From: Ochrobactrum sp. Marseille-Q0166
GTDB lineage: Bacteria; Pseudomonadota; Alphaproteobacteria; Rhizobiales; Rhizobiaceae
Assembly: GCF_014397025.1 (NCBI RefSeq)
Contig: NZ_JACJUO010000002.1
Span: 1,291,501 to 1,355,500 of the forward strand
Length of the DNA: 64,000 nt
Direction: 5' to 3'
Each line of letters starts with the position of its first letter. The stretch's first letter is position 1. Positions 28,635-37,567 of the stretch are shown piece after piece. The notes under the pieces were generated by a model. The model did no database searches, was not told the DNA's origin, and worked only from the letters and a program-made list of their open reading frames with translations. The position numbers were made by a program, and so were the translations under genes.

Positions 28635-28972
28635 TGGAGCTCGTTCTCGCTGTCGCAATCGGGGTTCTTATGTCATCCGGCGTGTGGCTGATTTTGCGTC
28701 CGCGCACATTTCAGGTGGCAATTGGGCTCGCACTCGTTTCCTACGCAGTGAACCTGTTTATTTTTTCGATGGGCCGGTTGCGTACAAACGCACCGCCTGT
28801 GCTTGATTCCGGTATCAATGTTCAGGCGGCGCAATATACTGATCCCGTGCCACAGGCATTGGTACTGACTGCAATTGTTATCGGATTTGCAATGACGGCT
28901 CTTTTCCTTGTCGTTCTGCTCGCATCGCGCGGTCTGACGCGAACCGACCACGTTGACGGCAAGGAGAATTGA
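28634..28972 (+). CDS. phaC: Cation/H+ antiporter subunit C
   Basis: 112 residues with three membrane helices, homologous to NuoK/MnhC: MELVLAVAIGVLMSSGVWLI, then AIGLALVSYAVNLFIFSMGR and a last helix AIVIGFAMTALFLVVL. Its ATG overlaps the phaA stop by one base (TAATG), so translation is coupled. Confidence 0.95.
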   Translation: MELVLAVAIGVLMSSGVWLILRPRTFQVAIGLALVSYAVNLFIFSMGRLRTNAPPVLDSGINVQAAQYTDPVPQALVLTAIVIGFAMTALFLVVLLASRGLTRTDHVDGKEN

Positions 28973-28974
28973 TT

Positions 28975-30603
28975 TTGGATTGGAAATCACATCTCATTGT
29001 TGCACCAATTCTGCTGCCACTTGTGACGGCAGCATTTCTGCTGCTGTTTGATGAGCGCAAACGCAAGCTGAAAATGGCAATCAATACGATTTCCATCATT
29101 GGCTTAATTGCTATCGCATTTACATTGCTTGGTGTTGCGAGTGATATTGCTCCAGCAGCCGATGTGTACCTGATTGGTAACTGGCCTGCACCTTTTGGCA
29201 TCGTTCTGGTGCTTGATCGTCTTGCGGCATTAATGCTGGTGTTGACCAGTGTGCTGGCATTGGCAGCATTAAGTTTTGCATTGGCGCATTGGCACAAAGC
29301 CAGCCCGAATTTTCATACGATTTTTCAGCTTCTGCTGATGGGCTTGAACGGAGCGTTTCTTACTGGCGATCTGTTCAATCTGTTCGTTTTCTTCGAAGTT
29401 ATGCTGGCAGCGTCTTACGCTCTGGCGTTGCATGGTTCCGGGCCTGCGCGCGTAAAGGCAGGCATGCATTACATCGCAGTCAACCTTGTGGCGTCCTCCT
29501 TGTTCCTGATTGGCGTCAGTCTGATCTATGGCGTTACGGGTACGCTGAACATGGCAGATCTGGCGCGCAAGATTTCGCAGGTTGCAGCTGAAGATCGCAT
29601 GTTGCTTGAAGCGGGAGCTGCAATTCTGGCTGTAGCATTTCTCGTGAAAGCAGGTATGTGGCCGCTTAATTTCTGGTTGGTCCCGACGTATACCGTTGCT
29701 GCAGCGCCGATCGCAGCAATCTTTGCGATCATGAGTAAGGTCGGCATTTACGTATTGCTGCGCTTATCGCCGCTCATGTTTGGCATTGGTGCCGGAGAAT
29801 CCTATGGTTTCGGCAACGACTGGCTCTATTACGGCGGTATGGTTACGCTGGCATTCGGTCTGATTGGTGTGGTTGCATCTCAGGCTATGGGACGCTTGGC
29901 GAGCTATAGTATTCTGGTTTCTTCTGGAACTTTGCTTGCAGCAATCGGTAGCGGGAATACCGCAATGACTGGCGCTGCACTGTTTTATATGGTCAGTTCG
30001 ACCTTAACGATTGCGGCTTTCTTCCTCTTGATCGAATTGGTGGAGCGCGGTCAGGACGCTGCAGCTAACGTTCTGGCTGTCACGATAGAGGCCTATGGTG
30101 ATGACGAAGAGGAAGAGGAAGAAGAGGAAGTTGGCGTCGTTCTGCCAGCGACACTTGCTATTCTTGGTACCTGCTTTGCAATCGTCGCCATCTTGCTTAT
30201 TGGTCTTCCACCATTTTCAGGCTTCATAGCAAAATTCCTGATCCTTGCGGCGGTGTTCAATGGTGACGGAGCTGCACCAACATTGGCAATGCCGGTTAGC
30301 CCGGCAAGCTGGACATTAATCGCGCTTATTCTGTTGTCTGGCCTCTCTGCGCTGATTGCGATGACCCGTACAGGTATCCGCACGTTCTGGGCATCACTCG
30401 AAGGCAACGTTCCACGCGTGCTTGTACGTGAAGTGGTGCCAATTGCAGGCCTTCTGGCTGTTTGTCTTGCACTCACAATTGGGGCGGGTCCGGCCATGCG
30501 ATATATGGATGCGACTGCCCGCTCACTTCATTCACCGCAAGATTACATCAACAGTGTGCTTAAAGCGCCGCGCGTGAGCGGAGAGACGGTGGAGGTAAAA
30601 TGA
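28975..30603 (+). CDS. phaD: Cation/H+ antiporter subunit D
   Basis: ND2/ND4-like proton channel subunit of about 540 residues and 14 helices. TTG 28975 is preferred over TTG 28969 because AAGGAG at 28961-28966 then sits at 8 nt. Landmarks are LFNLFVFFEVMLAASYAL, KAGMHYIAVNLVASSLFLIG and VKAGMWPLNFWLVPTYTVAAAP. Near residues 375-390 a cytoplasmic loop holds a run of Asp/Glu (DDEEEEEEEE) encoded by a GAA/GAG repeat at about 30103-30129, a site liable to length change by slippage. Confidence 0.95.
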   Translation: MDWKSHLIVAPILLPLVTAAFLLLFDERKRKLKMAINTISIIGLIAIAFTLLGVASDIAPAADVYLIGNWPAPFGIVLVLDRLAALMLVLTSVLALAALSFALAHWHKASPNFHTIFQLLLMGLNGAFLTGDLFNLFVFFEVMLAASYALALHGSGPARVKAGMHYIAVNLVASSLFLIGVSLIYGVTGTLNMADLARKISQVAAEDRMLLEAGAAILAVAFLVKAGMWPLNFWLVPTYTVAAAPIAAIFAIMSKVGIYVLLRLSPLMFGIGAGESYGFGNDWLYYGGMVTLAFGLIGVVASQAMGRLASYSILVSSGTLLAAIGSGNTAMTGAALFYMVSSTLTIAAFFLLIELVERGQDAAANVLAVTIEAYGDDEEEEEEEEVGVVLPATLAILGTCFAIVAILLIGLPPFSGFIAKFLILAAVFNGDGAAPTLAMPVSPASWTLIALILLSGLSALIAMTRTGIRTFWASLEGNVPRVLVREVVPIAGLLAVCLALTIGAGPAMRYMDATARSLHSPQDYINSVLKAPRVSGETVEVK

Positions 30604-31115
30604 AAAAAATTCTGCCTTTTCCGCTGCTTTTTTTAGCGCTGATCATATTCTGGCTTTTGCTCAACGGTTTCACGCGCGCGCAACTGCTCCTATCAGTTCC
30701 GATTGCGTTGTTAGCTTGCTATGCAATGACTGCGCTACAGCCGCAAAAAAATCATCTGCGCTCAATTCCAACGATGATTTGGCTTTTCGGTGTGGTGAGC
30801 ATTGATATTCTGACGTCTAACTTAGCTGTGGTGAAACTAATCCTGTCACCTCGAATGCAGCGACATCCCGGTTTTGTCGTTATTCCGTTAGAGCTTGAAA
30901 ACCGGACTGCGCTGGCAGTGCTCGCTTGCATTATCACGACAACGCCGGGTACCGCATGGGTTGATTACAATGTCGCTCGCAAGGCACTGACAATCCATGT
31001 CCTCGATCTCGAAGATGCGAAGGCATGGCGTACCCTAATCAAGCAACGCTATGAGCAGCCGCTTATCCGAATATTTGGTGCAAGAGATATCAATAAAGAG
31101 GAGCAATCAGCATGA
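30600..31115 (+). CDS. phaE: Cation/H+ antiporter subunit E
   Basis: 171-residue MnhE family protein: two N-terminal membrane helices, then a soluble part containing VVIPLELENRTALAVLACII, TTTPGTAWVDYN and the final LIRIFG. ATG overlaps the phaD stop (ATGA). Confidence 0.95.
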   Translation: MKKILPFPLLFLALIIFWLLLNGFTRAQLLLSVPIALLACYAMTALQPQKNHLRSIPTMIWLFGVVSIDILTSNLAVVKLILSPRMQRHPGFVVIPLELENRTALAVLACIITTTPGTAWVDYNVARKALTIHVLDLEDAKAWRTLIKQRYEQPLIRIFGARDINKEEQSA

Positions 31116-31393
31116 GTGCAGTCATTCTTTTCTGGTCGCTGCTCGCTGCACAGATCATGCTCGTCGCCGCAATGGGCTGCGTTGTTTACCGTTTGCTGGT
31201 CGGACCGCGAGCGCAGGATCGTGTCCTCGCGACAGATGCTCTTTATCTTAATGCACTCTTATTGTTGCTGACCTTCGGCATGCGCACGGGCAGCGTAATT
31301 TATTTTGAAGCTGCCCTGATCATTTCATTGCTTGGCTTTGTTGCCACGGTAGCACTTGCAAAATTCCTGATGCGAGGGGAGGTGATCGAATGA
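31112..31393 (+). CDS. phaF: Cation/H+ antiporter subunit F
   Basis: 93-residue three-helix MnhF protein with the family segment YRLLVGPRAQDRVLATDALY. ATG overlaps the phaE stop (ATGA). Confidence 0.95.
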   Translation: MSAVILFWSLLAAQIMLVAAMGCVVYRLLVGPRAQDRVLATDALYLNALLLLLTFGMRTGSVIYFEAALIISLLGFVATVALAKFLMRGEVIE

Positions 31394-31743
31394 TCGGAGC
31401 TGCTGATCTACCCGTCTGGGCTGCAATCGTGATTTCGTTTTTTCTTGTTGCCGGCGCATTCCTGACGCTCGTCGGATGTATAGGTCTTGTCCGTTTTAAA
31501 AGCTTTTATGAACGTATTCATGCGCCAACGATAGGCTCCTCGTTCGGCGCTGGCGGAATCTTGATCGCTTCCATCATGTTTTTCTCCATCTTGCAATCCA
31601 AGCCGATTCTGCATGAAGTGTTGATTACGGTTTTTGTGGTCATCACAACGCCGGTAACGCTCATGTTGCTAAGCCGTGCAGTGATTCATCGTGATCAAAC
31701 GCAGGATAGCAAAGAGCTTCCTTCTTCTTCCGACCAGAAATGA
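31390..31743 (+). CDS. phaG: Cation/H+ antiporter subunit G
   Basis: 117-residue MnhG protein with three helices and the landmark GCIGLVRFKSFYERIHAPT, followed by a polar tail. ATG overlaps the phaF stop. It closes the operon; no clear terminator hairpin follows before the next gene at 31906. Confidence 0.94.
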   Translation: MIGAADLPVWAAIVISFFLVAGAFLTLVGCIGLVRFKSFYERIHAPTIGSSFGAGGILIASIMFFSILQSKPILHEVLITVFVVITTPVTLMLLSRAVIHRDQTQDSKELPSSSDQK

Positions 31744-31857
31744 TGGTTGGAAGCATCTGCCCGAGGCATTTGGAGGAGTGCTGAGGGCTGCGGCCAATTG
31801 TCCATATGGAGCAAGTATCCAGACATGCGGATTGAAGGATCAGGCAATTTAAATTAT

Positions 31858-31886
31858 CTGAATTTCAGTAATTTCTGAAAGTTCAG
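31858..31886 (+). promoter_or_regulatory. Tandem CTGAA-type dyads before the cyd regulator
   Basis: Two short palindromes, CTGAATTTCAG (31858-31868) and CTGAAAGTTCAG (31875-31886), end 20 bp before the TTG start and just ahead of the ribosome site. Centre spacing is about 17 bp. The position, overlapping a likely promoter or early transcript of a MarR/GbsR-type gene, suggests an autoregulatory operator. Confidence 0.55.
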
Positions 31887-31905
31887 AATTTACGGGAGAG
31901 AAGAC

Positions 31906-32490
31906 TTGGAATTAACGCCAATTGTTCAGTCGTTTGTACTCCACTTCGGAGAGATGGGTAGCCGCTGGGGTATCAACCGTACGGTTGGTCAAATTTATGC
32001 CCTGCTGTACCTGTCGTCTGAGCCTCTATGTGCGGACGATATTGTTGATGCGCTCGGTGTGTCGCGCTCCAATGTTTCGATGGGCATACGTGAGTTGCAA
32101 GGCTGGAACCTTGTGCTGCTCAAACACATACCCGGAGATCGCCGCGACTTTTTCACTACGCCAGGCGATGTATGGGTGATCTTGCGAACTTTGGCTGAGG
32201 AACGCAAGAAGCGCGAAATCGACCCCACATTGTCAGTGTTGCGTGAAGTTCTGATGGAACAGCCACAAGACGATGGTGACAAGTTTGCACAGGAGCGCAT
32301 GAAGGACATGTATGCGCTTATTGAGCGACTTACCAACTGGTATGACGACGTTAAGAAGCTCGATACAGATCGATTAACCAGCCTTCTGGCGCTTGGTGCC
32401 AAGGTTACGCGTTTTCTGGAAACGACCGACAGGATCGTAGCACTGGGACGCGGCAGAACAGCGGCCAAAAAGGAGCCTAAGCGAGAGTGA
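31906..32490 (+). CDS. GbsR/MarR-type winged-helix regulator, likely regulator of cyd
   Basis: 194 residues from TTG 31906 (GGGAGAG upstream). The N-terminal winged helix reads LYLSSEPLCADDIVDALGVSRSNVSMGIRELQ in landmarks (ADDIVDALGVSRSNVSMGI) and DRRDFFTT, the GbsR-like pattern. The C-terminus is helical and probably dimerises. Its stop overlaps the cydD start (GTGA), so it is co-transcribed with the oxidase genes, and the two CTGAA dyads upstream suggest autoregulation. The signal it senses is unknown; respiration or redox is inference from context. Confidence 0.88.
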   Translation: MELTPIVQSFVLHFGEMGSRWGINRTVGQIYALLYLSSEPLCADDIVDALGVSRSNVSMGIRELQGWNLVLLKHIPGDRRDFFTTPGDVWVILRTLAEERKKREIDPTLSVLREVLMEQPQDDGDKFAQERMKDMYALIERLTNWYDDVKKLDTDRLTSLLALGAKVTRFLETTDRIVALGRGRTAAKKEPKRE

Positions 32491-34226
32491 CAGTCGCGAG
32501 CCCCCAGACAGAAGAAGTGACGCAACAAGACAGCGAAAAAACGAATGAAAATCGTCGTTCGCGTCGCCGTCCAGTTCCTTCTCTCCTGAAAAAAGGGGCA
32601 AGGCTGCAAGCAGTGGCAGCACTTATATGGCTGCCACAAGCAGCAATTCTCGCTTACGGCGTGGGTATGCTTGCAGATACTGGCTTCCACGCCACAATTT
32701 ACTATCTGGCTGCAGCACTTTTTTTCCTGGGTTGCATACGTAGTTTGCTTGATGCCAGTGGCGGTGCAATGGCGTTCGATGCTGCACGAGCTGAACTGGC
32801 CAAGCTTCGCGAAAAAGCAGTAACGGCGCTCGCCCAAGGATCACCTTTAGACGCATTACGCCCATCATCGGGTGAAGCTGCCAGCATTCTTGCCGAGCAG
32901 GCAGAAATGGTTGTTCCTTACCTGTCCCGTTTCGTGCCTGTTCGCATTCGTGTGATGTTGGTCCCGCTCGTAATTCTTGTCGTCGTTTTGTGGTTTTCGT
33001 GGATCGCTGCACTTACTTTGCTGATTGCAGCGCCGTTGATCCCGATCTTTATGGCACTGATTGGCTGGCGTGCAAAAGCTGCCAGTGAAAAGCAGCTTGT
33101 CGCTTTAGGTGACATGAATGGTTTTTTGCTCGACAGACTTCGCGGTCTGGCAACCATTCGCAGCTTTCATGCCGTTGATTTGACTGCAACGCGATTACGT
33201 GAGAATGCGGAAACTTTGCGCAAAAAGACGATGATCGTCTTACGAATTGCGTTTCTTTCTTCAGCCGTTCTGGAGTTATTTGCAGCAATCGGTGTTGCCA
33301 TGGTTGCTGTTTATATCGGTTTTCATCTTCTGGGAACGCTAGATTTCGGTGCGTGGGGGCATAAACTCTCGCTTGCTGAGGGGTTGTTTATTCTCCTGCT
33401 TGCTCCTGCATTTTTCGAGCCTTTGCGTGATCTTTCCGCTGTATGGCATGACAGGGCATCGGGAGAAGCAGCTATTGATGCTCTGGAAAAGCTGGCCACG
33501 CATGAAATGGCTGTTCTCGGTGCGGTGAGCGACGTTGATAAGACAGAAGCCGAACCTTCGCTGGCCATGCGCAATGTTTGTTTTCACTACAGCAACGGCC
33601 CGGATGTTTTCACCGATTTCAATCTTGATATTGAGCCAGGTGAACATGTCGCCCTCCTGGCACCCAGTGGTTACGGCAAGTCCACTTTGCTTGCCCTGAT
33701 CGCGGGACTTGCAGCACCGCAGTCAGGAGAGATACGTATAGGCGGCATTGCTCTTGAAGACGAAACTGCTGCAACAATCCGTTCTCGGATGCGATGGGTG
33801 GGCCAAAAGCCACATATTTTTGCTGGCAGCGCACGATTCAATATCACGCTTGGCCGCGCTGCGGATGCAAAGAAAACCCAGATGATCGTGGATCAGATGG
33901 CACTTGGCCATGTCGCGGGCATTACGGGAGCGGGCGTCATTGGTGAAAACGGTGCCGGACTTTCCGGTGGTGAGGCACTCAGGCTGGCCTTGGCACGTGT
34001 TGCTGTTGACCAGGACGCCGACATAATCCTCGCCGATGAGCCAACGGCACATCTCGATTACGAAACGGCAGACCGCATTGCCGATAGTCTCATAAACATT
34101 GCCAAGGGCAAGACACTCGTCATTTCCACTCATGACGAGAAACTCGCAGGACGCATGGACCGTATAATTCGGCTGGATGATATGAGCGAAACAAATCAAA
34201 TCTGGCCAAAGAGGGCTGCGGAATGA
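32487..34226 (+). CDS. cydD: Heterodimeric ABC transporter CydD
   Basis: 579 residues: six membrane segments, then an ATPase with Walker A APSGYGKS, signature LSGGEALRLALAR and Walker B DIILADEPTAHLD. CydDC is needed to mature cytochrome bd, exporting thiols (cysteine/glutathione) and binding haem. GTG start overlaps the regulator stop; the gene's own stop overlaps cydC. Confidence 0.95.
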   Translation: MTVASPQTEEVTQQDSEKTNENRRSRRRPVPSLLKKGARLQAVAALIWLPQAAILAYGVGMLADTGFHATIYYLAAALFFLGCIRSLLDASGGAMAFDAARAELAKLREKAVTALAQGSPLDALRPSSGEAASILAEQAEMVVPYLSRFVPVRIRVMLVPLVILVVVLWFSWIAALTLLIAAPLIPIFMALIGWRAKAASEKQLVALGDMNGFLLDRLRGLATIRSFHAVDLTATRLRENAETLRKKTMIVLRIAFLSSAVLELFAAIGVAMVAVYIGFHLLGTLDFGAWGHKLSLAEGLFILLLAPAFFEPLRDLSAVWHDRASGEAAIDALEKLATHEMAVLGAVSDVDKTEAEPSLAMRNVCFHYSNGPDVFTDFNLDIEPGEHVALLAPSGYGKSTLLALIAGLAAPQSGEIRIGGIALEDETAATIRSRMRWVGQKPHIFAGSARFNITLGRAADAKKTQMIVDQMALGHVAGITGAGVIGENGAGLSGGEALRLALARVAVDQDADIILADEPTAHLDYETADRIADSLINIAKGKTLVISTHDEKLAGRMDRIIRLDDMSETNQIWPKRAAE

Positions 34227-35905
34227 ACGGTCTTCAAGCACTGCGCCCAATTTTACGCCTTTTCTTCAGAAGCAAGGGCAAACTGCTTTGTGCCGGCATT
34301 ATCGCCGCGACAATGACAGTGCTTTCAGGCATAGCGCTGCTTGGGCTATCCGGCTGGTTCATTACGGCGACTGCAATTGCAGGCTTGAGTGTTTCAACTG
34401 CCATTATTTTTGATGTTTTTATGCCAGCTGCAGGCATTCGTTTTTTTGCGATCCTGCGCACGGGAACGCGCTATCTGGAACGGTTGGTAACACATGAAGC
34501 CACTTTGGCTATTCTTGCCGCTCTTCGTGAGAAGCTTTTCAGGGCATGGGCGCGACCTTCCGCAGCGAATGTATTGCTGAAGCGCCCAGCGCGACTTTTG
34601 TTCCGGCTGACTGCTGACATCGACGCGCTTGACTCTCTTTATCTGCGTGTTCTCGTACCGGCTGGTGCAGCTCTTGTGACTGCTATCGTTGCAGGTATCG
34701 CACTTGGGTTGATGCATCCAGCATTCGGAATTGTGTTCTTGTTGGCGCTGTTGGGATTTGGACTAGGCTTTCCGCTTCGGGCCGCAAGACGTTCGGAAAA
34801 ACCGATGCGACAGCGTGCAAAAGGAACAGAAGCCTTGCGCGCCCGAACCGTTGATCTTGTGGCCGGACAGACTGAGCTTATCATGGCGGGAAGATTGGTT
34901 CATCAAAACGCCAATATCATTCGTGCGGATCGTTACGTTGAATCGAGCGACCGTGTACTGAACCGCATTGAAATTTCAACCGGAGTGAAACTTGGAATAC
35001 TCCATGCCGGACTGATGGCTGGAGCATTGATCAGTGTCGGGCTCCTCGTGCAGGCAGAACTCATCAATGCGCCTGTGGCTGCGCTGGGACTCCTGATCAT
35101 TCTGGGTTCAATGGAACCATTTTTAACGCTCAGACGCGGTGCCATGGAGCTCGGTCGCACGATACTTGCGGCGCGTCGTGTTGTTCCGGCATTGGAAACA
35201 ACTGATACGATTCCGGTATTGTCGTTGCCCGATACTGGCAATTCGGTTGAGATGAGAAATGTATCTTTCTGCCACGAGGGCTCAAATACGAAGTCGCTTG
35301 ACGGGATTAATCTGACTATATCCGCTGAAGAACGTGTTGCGATCATCGGCGCGAGTGGCGCTGGTAAGTCCACCCTGTTCAACTTGCTTGCAGGTGAGTT
35401 ACGCGCTGAGAGTGGCGAGGTTCACGCTGTTCCTGCGCGTCTTCTGACGCAACGCACTGAGCTTTTTAAAGACAGTATCCGGGACAATCTCAAACTCGCA
35501 AAGCCGGATGCCACCGACGCGGATTTGAATGCTGCATTGGATGCAGCCGGGCTTGGCGAGTTTATGAAAGCCCAGATTGAAGGTTTGGATACAGTTCTGG
35601 GCGAAGGCGGACTTGGGCTTTCTGGCGGTCAGGCCAGACGCCTCGCCTTGGCTCGTCTTTTTCTGACGGATGCACCTTTATGGCTGCTGGACGAACCTAC
35701 CGAAGGGCTCGACCAGGCAACAGCTGAGGATGTGCTTCGTCGCCTAAGCGCTCAGGCACAGGGACGTAGTGTGTTGATAGCAACGCATATTCGACGCGAA
35801 GCACAGATTTGTGATCGAGCGATTGTTTTGGATCAAGGCGTACTGGTTAAATCGGTAGACAAGGGACAGGCGCCTTTTGGTGAAACCCTCAATTCCCTGA
35901 GGTAA
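34223..35905 (+). CDS. cydC: Heterodimeric ABC transporter CydC
   Basis: 560 residues with the membrane domain beginning LRPILRLFFRSKGKLLCAGI and an ATPase with Walker A GASGAGKS, signature LSGGQARRLALARLF and Walker B LWLLDEPTEGLD. It pairs with CydD. The start overlaps the cydD stop (ATGA). The 79-bp gap to cydA is the largest in the operon before cydX and may hold a secondary promoter. Confidence 0.95.
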   Translation: MNGLQALRPILRLFFRSKGKLLCAGIIAATMTVLSGIALLGLSGWFITATAIAGLSVSTAIIFDVFMPAAGIRFFAILRTGTRYLERLVTHEATLAILAALREKLFRAWARPSAANVLLKRPARLLFRLTADIDALDSLYLRVLVPAGAALVTAIVAGIALGLMHPAFGIVFLLALLGFGLGFPLRAARRSEKPMRQRAKGTEALRARTVDLVAGQTELIMAGRLVHQNANIIRADRYVESSDRVLNRIEISTGVKLGILHAGLMAGALISVGLLVQAELINAPVAALGLLIILGSMEPFLTLRRGAMELGRTILAARRVVPALETTDTIPVLSLPDTGNSVEMRNVSFCHEGSNTKSLDGINLTISAEERVAIIGASGAGKSTLFNLLAGELRAESGEVHAVPARLLTQRTELFKDSIRDNLKLAKPDATDADLNAALDAAGLGEFMKAQIEGLDTVLGEGGLGLSGGQARRLALARLFLTDAPLWLLDEPTEGLDQATAEDVLRRLSAQAQGRSVLIATHIRREAQICDRAIVLDQGVLVKSVDKGQAPFGETLNSLR

Positions 35906-35984
35906 AGTAATATAAGGGGCTGTTTTTGGCGCATGCCGGTAGCAGCTCATAAAATCAGGAGGACCGGACTTTCCGGCTAAAGAG

Positions 35985-37562
35985 ATGGAATTCGATATTG
36001 TCTCCCTGTCGCGATTGCAGTTTGCAATCACGGCACTTTATCACTTCCTCTTCGTACCTCTGACATTAGGTCTTTCCGTGCTGCTGGCCATCATGGAAAC
36101 CGTTTATGTCATGACCGGACGTCTCATCTGGCGGCAGATGACGAAATTCTGGGGTACGCTGTTTGGTATCAACTTCGTTATGGGTGTCGCGACTGGTGTT
36201 GTGATGGAATTTCAGTTCGGTATGAACTGGAGTTATTACAGCCATTATGTTGGCGACATTTTTGGAGCGCCGCTGGCGATTGAGGGTTTGATGGCCTTCT
36301 TCCTTGAGGCGACCTTCGTTGGTCTCTTCTTCTTCGGTTGGGATCGTCTCTCCAAGGTCGGCCATCTTATGGCGACCTATGCAGTTGCGGCCGGTTCCAA
36401 TTTTTCGGCGCTTTGGATTCTGATTGCTAACGGCTGGATGCAAAACCCGGTCGGTTCGGCCTTCAATCCTGAAACCATGCGGATGGAAATTACTGACTTC
36501 TTTGCGGTTCTGATGAATCCTGTGGCACAGGCGAAATTCGTACATACTGTTTCGGCTGGCTATGTGACGGCTTCGATTTTTGTACTCGGCGTGTCAGCCT
36601 GGTATCTATTGAAGGGGCGTTCAACCGAGCTTGCCAAGCGGTCAATGACCGTCGCAGCGTCTTTTGGTCTTGCGGCTTCCCTCTCAGTCGTCGTTCTGGG
36701 TGATGAAAGCGGCTATCTTGCAAACGAACACCAGAAGATGAAAATTGCTGCAATCGAAGCCATGTGGGAAACCGAGCCAGCTCCGGCTTCATTTACTGCG
36801 TTCGGCTTTCCTGATCAGGAAACCCGCGAAACCCATTATGCCGTGCATATTCCCTGGGTTATGGGTCTGATTGGAACACGCTCGCTGACGACACCTATCG
36901 AAGGTATCGAACAGCTTGTCGAAAATGCTGAGGGTCATATTCGCAAAGGCATCATCGCATATGATGCGTTGCAGCAGATTCGTGCGGCTGGCGACACCAA
37001 TGCTGTTTCGCAAGAAGTAAAAGACCGCTTTGCCGATAACAGCCAGTGGATGGGCTATGCGCTTCTTTTGAAGCGTTATGTCGATGATCCGCGTCAGGCG
37101 ACAGATGCACAGATTACTCAGGCTGCGAACGATACCGTTCCCGGCGTTCTGCCGCTGTTCTGGGCTTTCCGCATTATGGTCGGTATAGGATTCTTCCTGA
37201 TCTTGCTGACAGGCACCTTCTTCGTACTCTCAGCACGTCGCGCTCTGGATCGTCATCGGTTTCTGCTGAAAGTGGCAGTCTTTGCTATCCCACTTCCATG
37301 GATTGCTGCTGAGATGGGGTGGATTGTTGCCGAGTTCGGACGTCAGCCATGGATCATTGAAGGCATCCTGCCGACAGCAGTTGCAGTCTCCAATCTTGGT
37401 GCTTCGACGGTTCTCTTCACAATCGTCGGTTTCGTTGCGATCTACACGGTCCTTTTCATCATCGAGATGGGCCTGATGCTGCGCGCAATCAAAGCCGGCC
37501 CCGAACCTGACAGCAAACCGGAGGCGGAGCTCGCCCCTCAAAGCATTGCGCCAGCGGAGTAA
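35985..37562 (+). CDS. cydA: Cytochrome bd ubiquinol oxidase subunit I
   Basis: 525 residues, integral membrane. It begins MEFDIVSLSRLQFAITALYH with the haem-ligand His in the first helix, contains FGVVMG-like and NGWMQNP segments, and has the strongly conserved GWIVAEFGRQPWII near the C-terminus. It carries haems b558, b595 and d and oxidises quinol while reducing O2 with high affinity. AGGAGG precedes the start by about 20 nt, and a second weaker site lies nearer. Part of cydDCABX. Confidence 0.97.
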   Translation: MEFDIVSLSRLQFAITALYHFLFVPLTLGLSVLLAIMETVYVMTGRLIWRQMTKFWGTLFGINFVMGVATGVVMEFQFGMNWSYYSHYVGDIFGAPLAIEGLMAFFLEATFVGLFFFGWDRLSKVGHLMATYAVAAGSNFSALWILIANGWMQNPVGSAFNPETMRMEITDFFAVLMNPVAQAKFVHTVSAGYVTASIFVLGVSAWYLLKGRSTELAKRSMTVAASFGLAASLSVVVLGDESGYLANEHQKMKIAAIEAMWETEPAPASFTAFGFPDQETRETHYAVHIPWVMGLIGTRSLTTPIEGIEQLVENAEGHIRKGIIAYDALQQIRAAGDTNAVSQEVKDRFADNSQWMGYALLLKRYVDDPRQATDAQITQAANDTVPGVLPLFWAFRIMVGIGFFLILLTGTFFVLSARRALDRHRFLLKVAVFAIPLPWIAAEMGWIVAEFGRQPWIIEGILPTAVAVSNLGASTVLFTIVGFVAIYTVLFIIEMGLMLRAIKAGPEPDSKPEAELAPQSIAPAE

Positions 37563-37567
37563 GGATC

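Noticed and set aside
32702..33012. Minus-strand frames within cydD
   Set aside because: Shadows of cydD in other frames.
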